From Corynebacterium sp. Marseille-P4321 (GTDB taxonomy: Bacteria; Actinomycetota; Actinomycetes; Mycobacteriales; Mycobacteriaceae): DNA of 64,000 nucleotides. Every line of letters starts with the position of its first letter. Positions within the stretch are counted from its first letter, which is position 1. The position numbers and the translations under genes were made by a program. Below, one piece after another: positions 52,107 through 63,700 of the stretch. The notes below the pieces were generated by a model. It had not been told where the DNA came from. It made no database searches and saw only the letters and a program-made list of their open reading frames with translations. The stretch spans positions 186,001-250,000 of the forward strand of contig NZ_CAHJXO010000001.1 of NCBI RefSeq assembly GCF_903645305.1, read 5' to 3'.

Positions 52107-52631
52107 CTACTTCGCGAACTCCTCGACGAGCTTTGCGTTGAACGCCGGCAGGTCGTCCGGGGTGCGGGAAGAGATGAAGCCGGAATCGACGACAACTTCC
52201 TCGTCGACCCAGTTGGCGCCAGCGTTGACCAGGTCGGTCTTCACGTTTTCCACGCTGGTGAGCTTGACGCCCTTGATTACGTCGGCCTCGGTAAGAATCC
52301 AGCCACCGTGGCAGATCACGCCGACCGGCTTGCCAGCATCTACGAAAGCCTTCACCAGTGCGACCGCGTCGGAGTCGGTGCGGATGGTGTCAGCGTTGAC
52401 GGTGCCGCCAGGCAGAATAAGTGCGTCGTAGTCGGAGGCGGACGCGTCGGCGGTGGTGAGGTCAACGTCGATAGCCGTGCCCTTCTTGCCCTCAATCTGG
52501 CCCGCCTCGGTGGAGATGACCTTGGTGGTGGCGCCGGCGGCCTCGACGGCCTCCTTCGGCGAGGTGAGCTCCGAGTCCTCGAAGCCGTCGGTAGAAATGA
52601 TTGCAATCTTCCTGTTCGTTAGATCGGACAT
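52107..52631 (-). CDS. PfpI/DJ-1 family protein
   Basis: A 174-residue class I glutamine-amidotransferase-like protein: IAIISTDGFEDSELTSPKEAVEAAG, LILPGGTVNADTIR and the nucleophile Cys in VICHGGWILTEADVIKG. Members act as deglycases, proteases or stress chaperones; activity cannot be decided here. The start at 52631 (MSDLTNRK) is chosen. A monocistronic unit with terminators on both sides. Confidence 0.85.
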   Translation of the reverse strand: MSDLTNRKIAIISTDGFEDSELTSPKEAVEAAGATTKVISTEAGQIEGKKGTAIDVDLTTADASASDYDALILPGGTVNADTIRTDSDAVALVKAFVDAGKPVGVICHGGWILTEADVIKGVKLTSVENVKTDLVNAGANWVDEEVVVDSGFISSRTPDDLPAFNAKLVEEFAK

Positions 52632-52648
52632 GTCGGCCACGCTACAGA

Positions 52649-52681
52649 AAAAACCGGCTACGGGTTTTCGTAGCCGGTTTA
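52649..52681 (-). terminator. Terminator of the AI-2E-family gene
   Basis: On the minus strand AAACCGGCTACG-AAAACC-CGTAGCCGGTTT with a T6 tail, 14 bases after the stop codon at 52695. Confidence 0.9.
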
Positions 52682-52694
52682 GCCTGCGAGAAGG

Positions 52695-54170
52695 CTAGGC
52701 CTTGTCGTCGTCAAGCTTGCGCTGACGCTCTTTATCACTGTCCTCGCTACCTGAAGAATCCAGCGCGCGGTTGCGGCCGGGGGTTTCCTTGTCGTAGGTC
52801 TTCACCGGGCCATCGCTGCCCATCGGGACTTTGGTGGAACCGAGGGACATGCTGACCGGCTCTTCGAGGTCCGGCTTCTCGCGGCGGGCCATGGTCATCA
52901 TGTGGTTGCGCACCGCCATAAATGCCTCGCGCGAATCCATGGTTTGTGATTGCTGCGTGGCTATCGATATGTCGTCAGCCGTGATTTGGCCCGTGCGCAG
53001 CGAGACCATCTCCGCCCAGTAGCGGAACCACACCGCGGCGACTGCTGCGACCGGCACCGCGAGGAACGCGCCGACGATGCCGAACAGGGTGCCGCCCACG
53101 GCGACCGCGAGCAGCACAATGGCTGCGTGCAGGCCCATGGCCTGGGACTGCAGGATGGGCTGCAGGATGTTGCCCTCGAGCTGCTGCACAGCGATAACCA
53201 GGAGCAGGACAAAGACCGCGTTCCAGAAACCGTTGGAAACCAGCGCGATGATCACGGCCAAGGCGCCGGCGGTGAACGCACCGATGATCGGAATGAAGCC
53301 GGCGAAGAACGTGATCACGGCGAGCACCGGCCACAGCGGCACGCTGAGGAAGAACAGGCCCAGACCGATGAACACGGCGTCCACCATGGAAACGATCGCC
53401 TGCGTGCGGATGAAGCCAGAGAGAGTGTTCCAGGAGCGCATGAGGACCTCGGTGAGGTGCCACCCGGCTTTCACCCCGGTGTACTTGCGCAGCCACGGCA
53501 GGAAGCGGTCGCCGTCTTTGAGGAAGAAGAAGGACAGGATCAAGGTGAGCACGACGGTGGTGCCCACGGACGCGATGGCACCGATGCCGGTGAACACACC
53601 CGAGGCGATGTTGGAGGCCTGGCCCTTAGCAAACTTCTCGATCTGGTCCACCGCCTGCTCGATGCGGTCCGGGTCGAGGAACGTCGTATCGACATTTTCC
53701 TTCAACCAGGTCACGATCTGATCGATGCCGGCGCGCGCCTGGGTGACCAGCTGCGAGCCCTGTGTCTTCACTGTCGGCGCCATAGCGGCGAAGATGCCGC
53801 CGATGATGCCGAAGAATCCCAGCAGCACGATGATCACCGCGAGTGCGGCTGGGACCTTGTGGTTGCGCAGCCAGCGCACCGGCGGCCACAGCACCGTGCA
53901 CACGATCAGCGCGAGCAGGATGGGCAACAGACCCATCCACACGAACTTGAGCAGGTAGAGCAGCAGCGCGGTCGCAGCCACGATGATGATGAAGCGAAGC
54001 GCCCAGGCGGCGGCGGTGCGGCCGTCGCTGGCGATGACTTCGCCGCGGTCGATCGGCTCGTCCGAGAGTTCTTGAGCCGCGTCGGCCGGTGTGGGCATGG
54101 TGTCAATGTCTTCGACCTCGGTGTCGAGAGCACCCACAAATTCTTGGTCTTTGTTAGTCACCCGCGACAT
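52695..54170 (-). CDS. AI-2E family transporter/permease
   Basis: A 491-residue membrane protein of the AI-2E_transport (PerM) family: acidic N-terminus, helices from about residue 55, a long periplasmic segment (ARAGIDQIVTWLKENVDTTFL) and the conserved core FFAGFIPIIGAFTAGALAVIIAL and GNILQPILQSQAMGLHAAIVLLAVAVGG. The C-terminal 100 residues are cytoplasmic and charged. Substrate unknown; many members export small molecules or act as sodium/proton antiporters. Divergent from ald. Confidence 0.87.
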   Translation of the reverse strand: MSRVTNKDQEFVGALDTEVEDIDTMPTPADAAQELSDEPIDRGEVIASDGRTAAAWALRFIIIVAATALLLYLLKFVWMGLLPILLALIVCTVLWPPVRWLRNHKVPAALAVIIVLLGFFGIIGGIFAAMAPTVKTQGSQLVTQARAGIDQIVTWLKENVDTTFLDPDRIEQAVDQIEKFAKGQASNIASGVFTGIGAIASVGTTVVLTLILSFFFLKDGDRFLPWLRKYTGVKAGWHLTEVLMRSWNTLSGFIRTQAIVSMVDAVFIGLGLFFLSVPLWPVLAVITFFAGFIPIIGAFTAGALAVIIALVSNGFWNAVFVLLLVIAVQQLEGNILQPILQSQAMGLHAAIVLLAVAVGGTLFGIVGAFLAVPVAAVAAVWFRYWAEMVSLRTGQITADDISIATQQSQTMDSREAFMAVRNHMMTMARREKPDLEEPVSMSLGSTKVPMGSDGPVKTYDKETPGRNRALDSSGSEDSDKERQRKLDDDKA

Positions 54171-54190
54171 TGTGCCAGATAAAGAGCATT

Positions 54191-54290
54191 TTGCTTATCG
54201 ACGACCCTTACCCCGCCCCCGGTCACCCCACACACTCGTGCTGTGAGGCGGGTGGAGGGGCGCTTCGGGGGGCGTGTCGTCGATAAGCAA
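54191..54290. repeat. Inverted pair of exact 13-mers between divergent genes
   Basis: TTGCTTATCGACG (54191-54203) and CGTCGATAAGCAA (54278-54290) are separated by 74 bases and could pair. They lie wholly in the non-coding region between the AI-2E gene and ald. Confidence 0.95.
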
Positions 54291-54318
54291 GATGCCCTGG
54301 CGCACATTGTGGCGAGAG

Positions 54319-54334
54319 TGTAATCTCGGTCACA
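54319..54334. promoter_or_regulatory. Putative GlxR (CRP-like) site upstream of ald
   Basis: TGTAATCTCGGTCACA differs at one position from TGTGA-N6-TCACA, the GlxR consensus of corynebacteria. It lies 33 bases before the ald start. Carbon-source control of ald by GlxR is known in C. glutamicum; binding here is a prediction. Confidence 0.65.
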
Positions 54335-54366
54335 CTTATCCGCCGACACCTAGAAAGGGCAGTGCC

Positions 54367-55887
<1,521 letters not shown>

Positions 55888-55894
55888 AGGGCTT

Positions 55895-55907
55895 TTGCTT
55901 ATCGACG
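55895..55907 (+). repeat. Exact 13-mer directly after ald
   Basis: TTGCTTATCGACG in the 3' non-coding region between the ald stop codon and its terminator hairpin. Confidence 0.95.
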
Positions 55908-55919
55908 CCCCCGGGTACC

Positions 55920-55955
55920 ACGCCCCCGGCACCTCTTCAGGTGCGGGGGCGTTTT
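55920..55955 (+). terminator. Rho-independent terminator of ald
   Basis: CGCCCCCGGCACCT-CTTC-AGGTGCGGGGGCG with one bulged base, followed by TTTT. Confidence 0.88.
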
Positions 55956-56258
55956 GCTGTCTTTAGGGGTGCGTATGTGTGGGTCGATGCACCGGAGAGA
56001 AAAATTCACCCGGGGTTAATCTGCGGCTGGAATTAATGAGCTGGTTTCTGAGAGTTCACTAAAGATGCAGCTCGAGCCCGCCGCTCCCGGATGGCCAAAT
56101 TTAATTCCGGGTGAACACCCAGTTACATCTTCGTGTTCTGTTGTCAAATCCGGCCGTTGGTGCTGGTTGTACGGCTTATTGGCGTATCGGTGAGCGGGGA
56201 TTTTTTATAAGCTCCAAACTGGTATTTACCCGCCTCCCAGGAATTCAAGGAGTTCCCA
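55956..56258. promoter_or_regulatory. Upstream region of the Rib-domain surface protein
   Basis: About 300 non-coding bases, noticeably AT-richer than the surroundings (for example aattaatgag near 56030 and tttttataa near 56205). Probably a long leader and promoter. The ribosome binding site AAGGAG precedes the ATG at 56259. No known operator is recognised. Confidence 0.5.
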
Positions 56259-59200
56259 ATGTCCACAAAGAAATCCACCTCCGTGCTGTCCAAGGCGGCC
56301 ATCATCGCCTTGGCAGCCGGCATGGTCGCTGTCCCGCAGGCGAACGCTGAGACCAAGACGAACCTCGACCAGCCGTTGGCGTGCAACCTGCAGTTGAAGG
56401 ATCCGGGGAGGATCCCTGCTGGTCAGGCCGATGGTGTTCAAGGCGTGTACAACGCGGCGAACCCGACTTACAACAACTTCAAAATCAAACTCGCTGAGAC
56501 CTCGGCTCCTGACACTGTGGAGCAGGGCAAAGAGTTTGACTACGTGATCAACGCGGGCACCATTGGTGTTCCGGCTCAGATCAACGCGTTTGTGACTGCG
56601 AATGTTTCCAAGGTGAGCCAGCTCAACCTGTGGTACGAGTTGCCGGAAAACGCTGAGTACGTCAGCCACACCCAAGAGGGTGGCCAAGCGGGTATCAAGG
56701 TGGAGAAGGACGGCAACAGGCTCCGCATTTGGGTCCCTGCACCTGAGAAGGGCAGCGTCGATGTCACCCAGTGGTCGAAGAACACCCGTGGCGCTTACGC
56801 GCACGGTGGTGCTGAGGCGACTAAGGCGGGAAGCCTCTTCAACATTGACATCCCGAAGGTGACCGTGAAGCTAAAGGCGACCGGTGAGCCGGGCTCGACG
56901 ATCCAGCCGGGTTTCCCGAAGGTCGACGCGGCCCAGTTCGGCTCGGATCTGCCGATCCAGTTCTACGCAGACGCCTCGGCCAAATTCTTGTGGTCCAACA
57001 TCACCGCCAACGGCTTCATCCGCTGTGGCCTCTCCGAGGACGACACGTACTGGCCGGGGGAAAAGAACGGCACCAACCTCCCGTCGACGAAGTTCTCCGC
57101 GGTGACGATCACCGAGGCGAAGAAGACCGAGGCCGAGACCACCACCCCGACTGCGAAGGCCCCGGTGACCATCACCAAGGGCGACAAGCTGCCTGATGCC
57201 AAGGCTCAGCTCAACGGGGTTCCGGCGAACGCTACCGCGAAGTGGACCACGAACCACACGGAGATCGGCGACAACCAGCCGGGCGAGATCCAGGTGACCT
57301 ACGCTGACGGTTCCACCGACACCGTGAAGATCACCGTGAATGTGAAGCGCGCACTGACCCAGGCTGAGAAGTACGAGCCGAAGGCAAAGACGGACAAGAT
57401 CGTCTACTACCAGGACCAGAAGTTGGGTGAGGGCGAGTTCGCTGCGAAGGCAAGCGTCGCCAATGTTGCGGATCTGCCGGCAGACGCGAAGTACGACTGG
57501 AAGTACCCGGCGAACAAGATCGGTGAGAACCTCACCGGCACGATTGTCGTGACATACTCGGATGGTTCGGTCGACGAGGTCACCCGCCCGGTCGCTGTCC
57601 GCCCGGCTCGCACCCAGGCGGATTTTAACGATCCGCAGCCGATCGTTGATCCGCGCCTGAAGTGGACGCTCGGCGACCCGAAGCCGCCGGCGTCCGAGCG
57701 CGTCGAGGGCTTCAACGAGCTTCCGGAGGGAACGACCGCTGAGTGGACCTCCGAGGTTGGCAAGGTGGGCGAGAACCTCACCGGCATCATCACCGTGACC
57801 TACCCGGACGGCTCCACGGATGAGGTCCGCCTCCCGGTTGACGTCTCTGCCCCGTACGCGCCGCAGGCGAACGCGAACCCGACTGAGGTGACTGTCGGCG
57901 CAACCGTTGCTGACGAGGACGCAAAGGCTCAGATCGCGAACGCTGAGCAGGCTCCGGACGGCACCACCTTCACCTGGAAGACCAAGCCGGCCACCACGGA
58001 GGCTGGCGACGTCACCGGCGTTGTGACCGTCAAGGTCCCGAACAGGGACGCCGTCGACGTTGAGGTGCACTACACCGTCATCGCTGAGGGCGACGACACT
58101 TGGCGTCCGCAGGTGACCACTGAGGTCACTGAGGTCAAGCGGGATGCCGAGATTGCTGATGACGATGCCAAGGACCTGGTGAACAACCTGAATGAAGCCC
58201 CGGAGGGTGCAACGGTCGCCTGGAAGACCAAGCCGGACACCTCTAAGGCTGGTGCAACCACCGGTGTCATCACCATCACCGTCGGTGAGGGGGAGAACGC
58301 CACGTCTGTCGACCGCACCGTGCGTTACACCGTCACCGAGACCTACGCACCGGAGGCGAAGGAAGATCTCACGGTTGAGATCGACACCGAGATCGACGAC
58401 GACGCAGCTGCGGCGATTGCCAACGTTGCTGGGGCACCGTACGGCACCACCTACGAGTGGGTTACGAAGCCGGACACCACCAAGGTTGGTGAGACCACCG
58501 GTACCGTGAAGGTTTCCGTCCCGGGCCAAGGCGACACTGTCACCTCGGTGAATGTCGAGGTTACCTACCAGGTCACCTCCTCCTTCGCGCCGAAGAAGAA
58601 CGACACCCCGGCCGACGTGGTTTACAGCACCGACACCGACAAGTGGGGTGCGGACGAGGCTGCCGCCCAGATCCAGAACCGTATCGAGGCGCCGGCTGGT
58701 ACCACCTACGAGTGGGTCACGAAGCCGGACACCACCAAGGAAGGCAAGCAGGCCGGCCAGATCAAGGTGACCGTCCCGGGCCACACCGATGAGGAGAAGA
58801 AGACCTTCACGGTTGACGTTGAGGTCAACGTCACCGACGCTCCGGTGGAGATTGTGCCGTTCAAGCCGGTGGCGGCTGAGGGGCTCAAAGCGATGCAGGG
58901 TCAGGAGATCGACGCCCGCGAGTCCATCGCGAACAAGGATGACGCTCCGGAGGGCACGACCTTCACCTGGAAGGAAAAGCCCGACACCCAGATCCCGGGT
59001 GAGGGCAAGAAGGGCACCGTGATCGTGAAGGAACCGGGCCAGGACCCGGTCGAGGTTGAGATCACCTACACCATCGAAGAGCGCAAGGTCGAAACCCCGG
59101 CCCCGGAGAACCCGACCCCGGAGAACCCGACCCCGGAGAACCCGACCCCGGAGAACCCGACCCCGGAGAACCCGGCCCCGACCCCGGAGATCCAGGACGG

Positions 59201-59741
59201 CAAGCTCAAGTTCACGAATGACGACGGCGCCAGCATCTTCAAGCCCGGTTCGCAGATCAACCTCGTGCGCGAGGACGGCCAGAAGGTGACCGTGATTGCC
59301 GACGAGAACGGTGCTTTCCCGGTCCCGGAGGGGCTTGCCAACGTCCAGACCGTCACCTTCTCCGGCCCGGGCAACTTCGAGGAAGTGACCTACACGGTTG
59401 ACCTGGAGAAGAAGACTGTCAAGAAGAACATGACCACCGCGCAGATCGCTGGCACCGTCATCGGTGCAGTGCTGGGCACGGTTGGCCTGTTGGGCTCGGT
59501 TGTGCAGCTGTCGGGCATCGCGAAGTTCAACACTGATCTGCAGAAGCAGCTGGGCATCTACAACCCGCAGATTGCCAAGCAGGTTGAGCAGGCGATGCCG
59601 GCGGTCAGCGGCGTGCTGGGCCTGGCCGGCCTCGGTCTGGTCATCGGTCTGTTCGTCCCCAAGAGCGGCGACAAGGTGAACGTGAAGCTGGGCGAGACTG
59701 AGTTCAGGTTCGCGGGCTACACCTTCCCGAAGAACCAGTAG
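56259..59741 (+). CDS. Rib/YPDG-repeat surface protein with C-terminal membrane module
   Basis: A 1160-residue exported protein. The signal peptide ends VPQANA (about residue 31). An N-terminal all-beta domain (about 32-285) is followed by three Rib/YPDG-like repeats whose ends read VTYADGSTDT, VTYSDGSVDE and VTYPDGSTDE. Then come about six shorter repeats with W(K/V)TKP(D/A)TT(x)GxxTGVVTVxV, a PTPEN spacer, a small beta domain, and a C-terminal module: helix TVIGAVLGTVGLLGSVVQL, linker QKQLGIYNPQI, helix AVSGVLGLAGLGLVIGLFV. No LPXTG. Probably an adhesin or biofilm protein. The C-terminal module is shared with the neighbour at 59866-60612. Confidence 0.83.
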   Translation: MSTKKSTSVLSKAAIIALAAGMVAVPQANAETKTNLDQPLACNLQLKDPGRIPAGQADGVQGVYNAANPTYNNFKIKLAETSAPDTVEQGKEFDYVINAGTIGVPAQINAFVTANVSKVSQLNLWYELPENAEYVSHTQEGGQAGIKVEKDGNRLRIWVPAPEKGSVDVTQWSKNTRGAYAHGGAEATKAGSLFNIDIPKVTVKLKATGEPGSTIQPGFPKVDAAQFGSDLPIQFYADASAKFLWSNITANGFIRCGLSEDDTYWPGEKNGTNLPSTKFSAVTITEAKKTEAETTTPTAKAPVTITKGDKLPDAKAQLNGVPANATAKWTTNHTEIGDNQPGEIQVTYADGSTDTVKITVNVKRALTQAEKYEPKAKTDKIVYYQDQKLGEGEFAAKASVANVADLPADAKYDWKYPANKIGENLTGTIVVTYSDGSVDEVTRPVAVRPARTQADFNDPQPIVDPRLKWTLGDPKPPASERVEGFNELPEGTTAEWTSEVGKVGENLTGIITVTYPDGSTDEVRLPVDVSAPYAPQANANPTEVTVGATVADEDAKAQIANAEQAPDGTTFTWKTKPATTEAGDVTGVVTVKVPNRDAVDVEVHYTVIAEGDDTWRPQVTTEVTEVKRDAEIADDDAKDLVNNLNEAPEGATVAWKTKPDTSKAGATTGVITITVGEGENATSVDRTVRYTVTETYAPEAKEDLTVEIDTEIDDDAAAAIANVAGAPYGTTYEWVTKPDTTKVGETTGTVKVSVPGQGDTVTSVNVEVTYQVTSSFAPKKNDTPADVVYSTDTDKWGADEAAAQIQNRIEAPAGTTYEWVTKPDTTKEGKQAGQIKVTVPGHTDEEKKTFTVDVEVNVTDAPVEIVPFKPVAAEGLKAMQGQEIDARESIANKDDAPEGTTFTWKEKPDTQIPGEGKKGTVIVKEPGQDPVEVEITYTIEERKVETPAPENPTPENPTPENPTPENPTPENPAPTPEIQDGKLKFTNDDGASIFKPGSQINLVREDGQKVTVIADENGAFPVPEGLANVQTVTFSGPGNFEEVTYTVDLEKKTVKKNMTTAQIAGTVIGAVLGTVGLLGSVVQLSGIAKFNTDLQKQLGIYNPQIAKQVEQAMPAVSGVLGLAGLGLVIGLFVPKSGDKVNVKLGETEFRFAGYTFPKNQ
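59097..59175 (+). repeat. 15-bp tandem repeat encoding PTPEN
   Basis: Five units of ccccggagaacccga. The multiple of three allows length variation of the spacer without frame loss. Confidence 0.9.
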
Positions 59742-59753
59742 CACCGCGCGCTA

Positions 59754-59788
59754 AAGGGCCCGGGTTCGCAGCGAACCCAGGCCCTTTT
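59754..59788 (+). terminator. Terminator of the Rib-domain gene
   Basis: AAGGGCCCGGGTTCGC and its near-complement GCGAACCCAGGCCCTT with a 1-base loop, then TT. Strong stem. Confidence 0.85.
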
Positions 59789-59806
59789 CGCATTTGCTTG
59801 GCGACG

Positions 59807-59841
59807 AAAAACCGGCCCGGCCCATCAACGGGCCGGGCCGG
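59807..59841 (-). terminator. Terminator of the minus-strand secreted-protein gene
   Basis: Perfect 12-bp stem CCGGCCCGGCCC/GGGCCGGGCCGG with 6-base loop, followed on the minus strand by five T. A two-mismatch motif copy TTGCTTGGCGACG (59794-59806) touches its end. Confidence 0.9.
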
Positions 59842-59865
59842 TGCTGTTCTTCCAGCGGGCGGCGC

Positions 59866-60612
59866 CTACGCGGTGTCGCTGGCGGCGTTCTTTTCCACGG
59901 TGATCTCCACGTTGGCGTCCTTCAGCGCCTTCACCAAGCCTGCGATGGCGCCCGCCAGGCCGGCTGCGCCGATCACGCCGCCGGCTACGGGCAGGGCGTT
60001 CTCCACGGCGGAAACAACCTGCGGGTTGTAAATCCCCAGCGACTTCTGGGTGGCGGTGATCATCTGCTCCAGCGCCGGGATGTGCGTCTGGCTGCCGACG
60101 AGCACGGCCAGGCTCACCACGGCACCGATAATCGGCCCGGCGAGATCGCCCGCGGTGACGTCCCCGCTGACGGTGCTGCCGCCGGGGCGGGTTTGCTGCG
60201 CGACGGTGAACGCGTACGGAGCCGACTGCGCACCGGTCTTGCCCTCGCTCAGCACGGCGGCTTGGACCACGTACTCGCCGGCGTTTGCGAAGGTGTGGTT
60301 GAACGTGGCCTTGCCGTCGTCGATGGGTGCCTGCTGGCGGACGATCTCGGTGACCGTTTCGCCGTCCGCGGCCTTCGCGGTGACGACGAAGAGGACTTCA
60401 CCCGGGACATTGGGAAGCACTGTCGCGGTGAAGACGGATTCGCTGCCGGCGGGCTTTGCGTCCACCGTCACCCAGCCCGGGATCGGGCGGGAATCGGCTG
60501 CGACGATGTGGTCGGGCTGCGCCGGGGCGGCCGTGGCGGTGATCGGTGCGGCGGCGGCCGCTATTGCGGTCAAACCGGCGATTGCGGTGCGGTACGGGAA
60601 ACGCTGGGACAT
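59866..60612 (-). CDS. Secreted protein with the LGIYNPQ membrane module
   Basis: A 248-residue protein. The signal peptide (MSQRFPYRTAIAGLTAIAAAAAPITATAAP) is followed by one Ig-like beta domain (about 35-150, PGEVLFVVTAKAADGETVTE). The C-terminal module: helix AGPIIGAVVSLAVLVGSQ, linker QKSLGIYNPQV, helix ALPVAGGVIGAAGLAGAIAGL, charged tail. This module matches the end of the convergent Rib-domain protein. Start at 60612 chosen for the signal peptide. Function unknown; probably envelope-associated. Confidence 0.75.
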   Translation of the reverse strand: MSQRFPYRTAIAGLTAIAAAAAPITATAAPAQPDHIVAADSRPIPGWVTVDAKPAGSESVFTATVLPNVPGEVLFVVTAKAADGETVTEIVRQQAPIDDGKATFNHTFANAGEYVVQAAVLSEGKTGAQSAPYAFTVAQQTRPGGSTVSGDVTAGDLAGPIIGAVVSLAVLVGSQTHIPALEQMITATQKSLGIYNPQVVSAVENALPVAGGVIGAAGLAGAIAGLVKALKDANVEITVEKNAASDTA

Positions 60613-60747
60613 GGGGGGACCTCTCGCTGGGGGAATGTGGGGTGACTCAGAAGCGACAGGCCACTGGGTACACCCCATTTTTAGCAGCTCACGGCACGTT
60701 CCGCGCGCCGAAGAACCGGCGGGGTGGAGGCTTTCCCAGGGACGCGG

Positions 60748-60784
60748 AAAACGCCGCCTCCCCAGCCGTGGGAAGGCGGCGTTT
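60748..60784 (-). terminator. Terminator of the Ig-repeat surface protein gene
   Basis: On the minus strand AACGCCGCCTTCCC-loop-GGGGAGGCGGCGTT, then TT; 15 bases after the stop codon at 60799. Confidence 0.85.
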
Positions 60785-60798
60785 CGCCTGGTCAGATG

Positions 60799-63700
60799 CT
60801 AGTAGCGGATGCCGTACTGGGCCAGGAAGTCGCGCACCTGCGGCAGGTTCAGGATGATGGAACCCACACCCGCCAGGCTCGCCAGAACGGCCAGCACGAT
60901 GCCGGTGATGATCCACGGGCGGTTCGGCCCGTCGATGCTGGAGCCGTCCTCGCCTTCGCTGCTTAGCGACGATCCCTTGCCGGCGCCGCCGGTCTCCTCG
61001 GCCGCCACCGTGAGGGTGTACGGCTCGGATAGTTCACCGGTCGGTTCGCCCCGGCCGTCGAGAAGCTGCGCCTGCAACGCGTAGGCTCCCGGCTTGTCGA
61101 AGGTGTGCTTGAGCTCGGCCACCCCGTCGATGACGGTGCCGGTGCCGACGATCCTGCCGTCGGTGAGCACGAAGCGGACCTTCTGGCTGTTCTCAGCGCC
61201 CGGCACCTTCGCCTTGAGCGTGACCGGCTTGCCGGTCTGCGCGGCGGCGGAATCGGCGCTTTCGATCACCGGCTTCACCGTCGCCGGCGGCTGCTGCTCC
61301 TGCTCATCCTGCTCCTCCGGCTTTGCGGCGACGGTGACTTCGAGGGTCTGGCTGGACGGCTTGAACGCCGCGGCGTCGTTCGGGATGAACTCGCCGCGCA
61401 GGTCGTGCGTGCCCTCCGCTAGGCGCAGCGGGATTTCGGCGCGCCCGCCTATCACCTCGGCGGAGCCGAGTAGCTCGCGGTCTGTGCCGTAGATCTCCAC
61501 CAGGCCGGTTTCCGCGTTGGCCACGGTGGCGAAGATCGTGGTGTCCTTGTCCGCCGTGGGGTTTTCCTCCGCGGTGAGCGTGAGCGAGGTGTCCACGGCG
61601 TCGGGGGTCTTGATCTTCACCTTCACGGTGCCGGTGTTTTCTGACGGGTCGAACCCGGTGCCCGCCTCCGGGACGAACCGCACGTTCACCGTGCGCTCCT
61701 CAATCGGGGACTCGAACTGGATGCCCTTGATCACCGCGGTGCCGTTGAGCACGTCGGCTTCGCGCTCGCGGATCTCGCCGGTGTCCGGGTGCTTGTCCCA
61801 GAACACGACCTTGCCCTTCGCGTTGACCGGGGTGACACGCGCGGTGAGGTCGCCCGGCACGCCCGCTACGAAGGTCTGGCCTTCGGTGACGGTCACGGTG
61901 GAGGCGGTGTTCACCGCCGCGATCTTCACCGGGGCGGAAGCGCCCGCGTTGTACACGGCGTTTTCGGCAGGCACGTAGCGCGCCTGGATTTCGGTTTCGC
62001 CCTGCGCCGGGGTGATGGTGGCGGTGGCGCGGCCGTTGTCCAGCGGTGCCTCGGCGAGCTTCTCGCCGCCGGCGGTGTAGAACTCCACCGTGCCCGGCGC
62101 GAGCTGCGGCGTCACCGTCGCGGTAAGTGTGAGGGGCTCACCGGCGGTCACTGGGCCGTCGATAGTGTTCAGTGCGACCTTCGCGTCCTCCTTCATCATC
62201 GCCTTGATCGGTTCGGACTTGGAGCCTTTGAGGTCCGCGCCGTCCGCCGGGGTGTACACCGCGACCACGTCGCGCTGGCCCGGGATGACGAACGAGTAGG
62301 TCGTCTCGGCCTTGCCACCTGCGGCTTCGGCTTCGCCCATCTTGTAGTCGTTGGAGTAGAACTCCACTGTGCCGCCGGTGACCGGGTTGCCCTCGGCGTC
62401 GGTGATGGTTGCGGTGTAGGTGTACGGCGTGCCGGTCTTGCCCTCAGCAGGACCTTCGATGGTGGTTTCGGTGCTCTTGCTTATCGACGGCTTCGGCGCC
62501 ACCGTCACCGTCTTCGTTGCGGAGGTGGACGGTGTGTACGCGTTGAGGTCCGTCGGGGTGAACTCCGCGCGGACGACGTAGGTGCCCTCGGCAGCCACAC
62601 CGGTCACGGACGGGGTGGTGTTGGTGCCGTCGACCTCGACGATGCCGATCTCGGTGTCCTTGCCGTCCACCGCCACCACGAAGCGGACCTTGCCCGGAAT
62701 GTTGCGCGGGATGGTGGCGGTGACCGTCGCCGGGTCGTCGGTCTTGAGGTCGCTCGGTACCTCGATCTCAATCGACGTCTCTTCGGCCGGCGCGGCAACC
62801 TCGACGGTGCCGGTGGTCTCCTCGGCCTGGTAGGTGTCGCTGTCCGGTGTGAAGACCACGCGGATCTCCTTGGCCGGGTCTGCCTCGCCGATGGTGACGT
62901 TCTCCACCGTCGCCGCGCCGTTGTTCACCGCGGCTTTGCCCAGGGACGTCGTGCCGTCGAACAGCTCGACCGTGCCGGCCGCGTTGTTCGGGTTCACCCG
63001 GACGGTCAGAGCGCCGGTCTGGCCGGCGGTGAGCGACTGGCCGTCGACAAGCGATGCCTGCGCGGTGCGCGCCGAGGCCTTCACGGTGACGGCCTCGGCG
63101 CTTGCCGACGCCCCCGTGGCCGCGTCCTGCGGCACGAAGCGGGCTTCGATCGTGCGCTCGTTGAGGTCCTGCGGCGTGAAGCGGTAGGTCGCCTTGCCCT
63201 GGGAGACGCCGCCCTCGCCGAGCTTGACCGGGTTCGCGGCGTCGGTGACGTCGTAGAACTCGACCTTGCCTTGCGCGAGCTGCGGGGTGACGGTGGCGGT
63301 GAGGGTGACCGGGGTGCCCACCGTCGGCCGCGGGTTGTTCACCGCGAGCTTCGTGGTGGAGGCCTCCTTGATCACCAGGGTGGCCTCGCCGGACTTCGCC
63401 GGGTTGTAGCGCGAGTCGGTGGCCGGGACGTATTCCGCGACAACCTTCTTGGGGCCGCTGAGTGTGAACCGCTGGTCCGGCAGGCTCGCCTCGCCCTGGG
63501 CGTCCACGTCTGCGGTGCCCTGCACAGCACCGTTGACGATGAAGCGGACCTTGCCGTAGGCGACGTTGCCGTCGCCCTCTTTCGGCGCCACCTTCGCGGT
63601 GAGGGTGAGTGGCTCGCCCTTCGCGCCCTCGGTCGGGCCGGTGTAGGTCACCGCAGAGTCCACGGTGCCGGCGGCGACGGTGAGGGTGTGGTCCGCGGTG

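Noticed and set aside
59097..59175. PTPEN repeat as a sortase or CRISPR-like array
   Set aside because: It is an in-frame 15-bp coding repeat forming a Pro/Glu spacer, with no spacers between units.
56871..59744. 957-codon minus-strand reading frame opposite the Rib-domain protein
   Set aside because: Same reason: antisense of a repetitive GC-rich gene.
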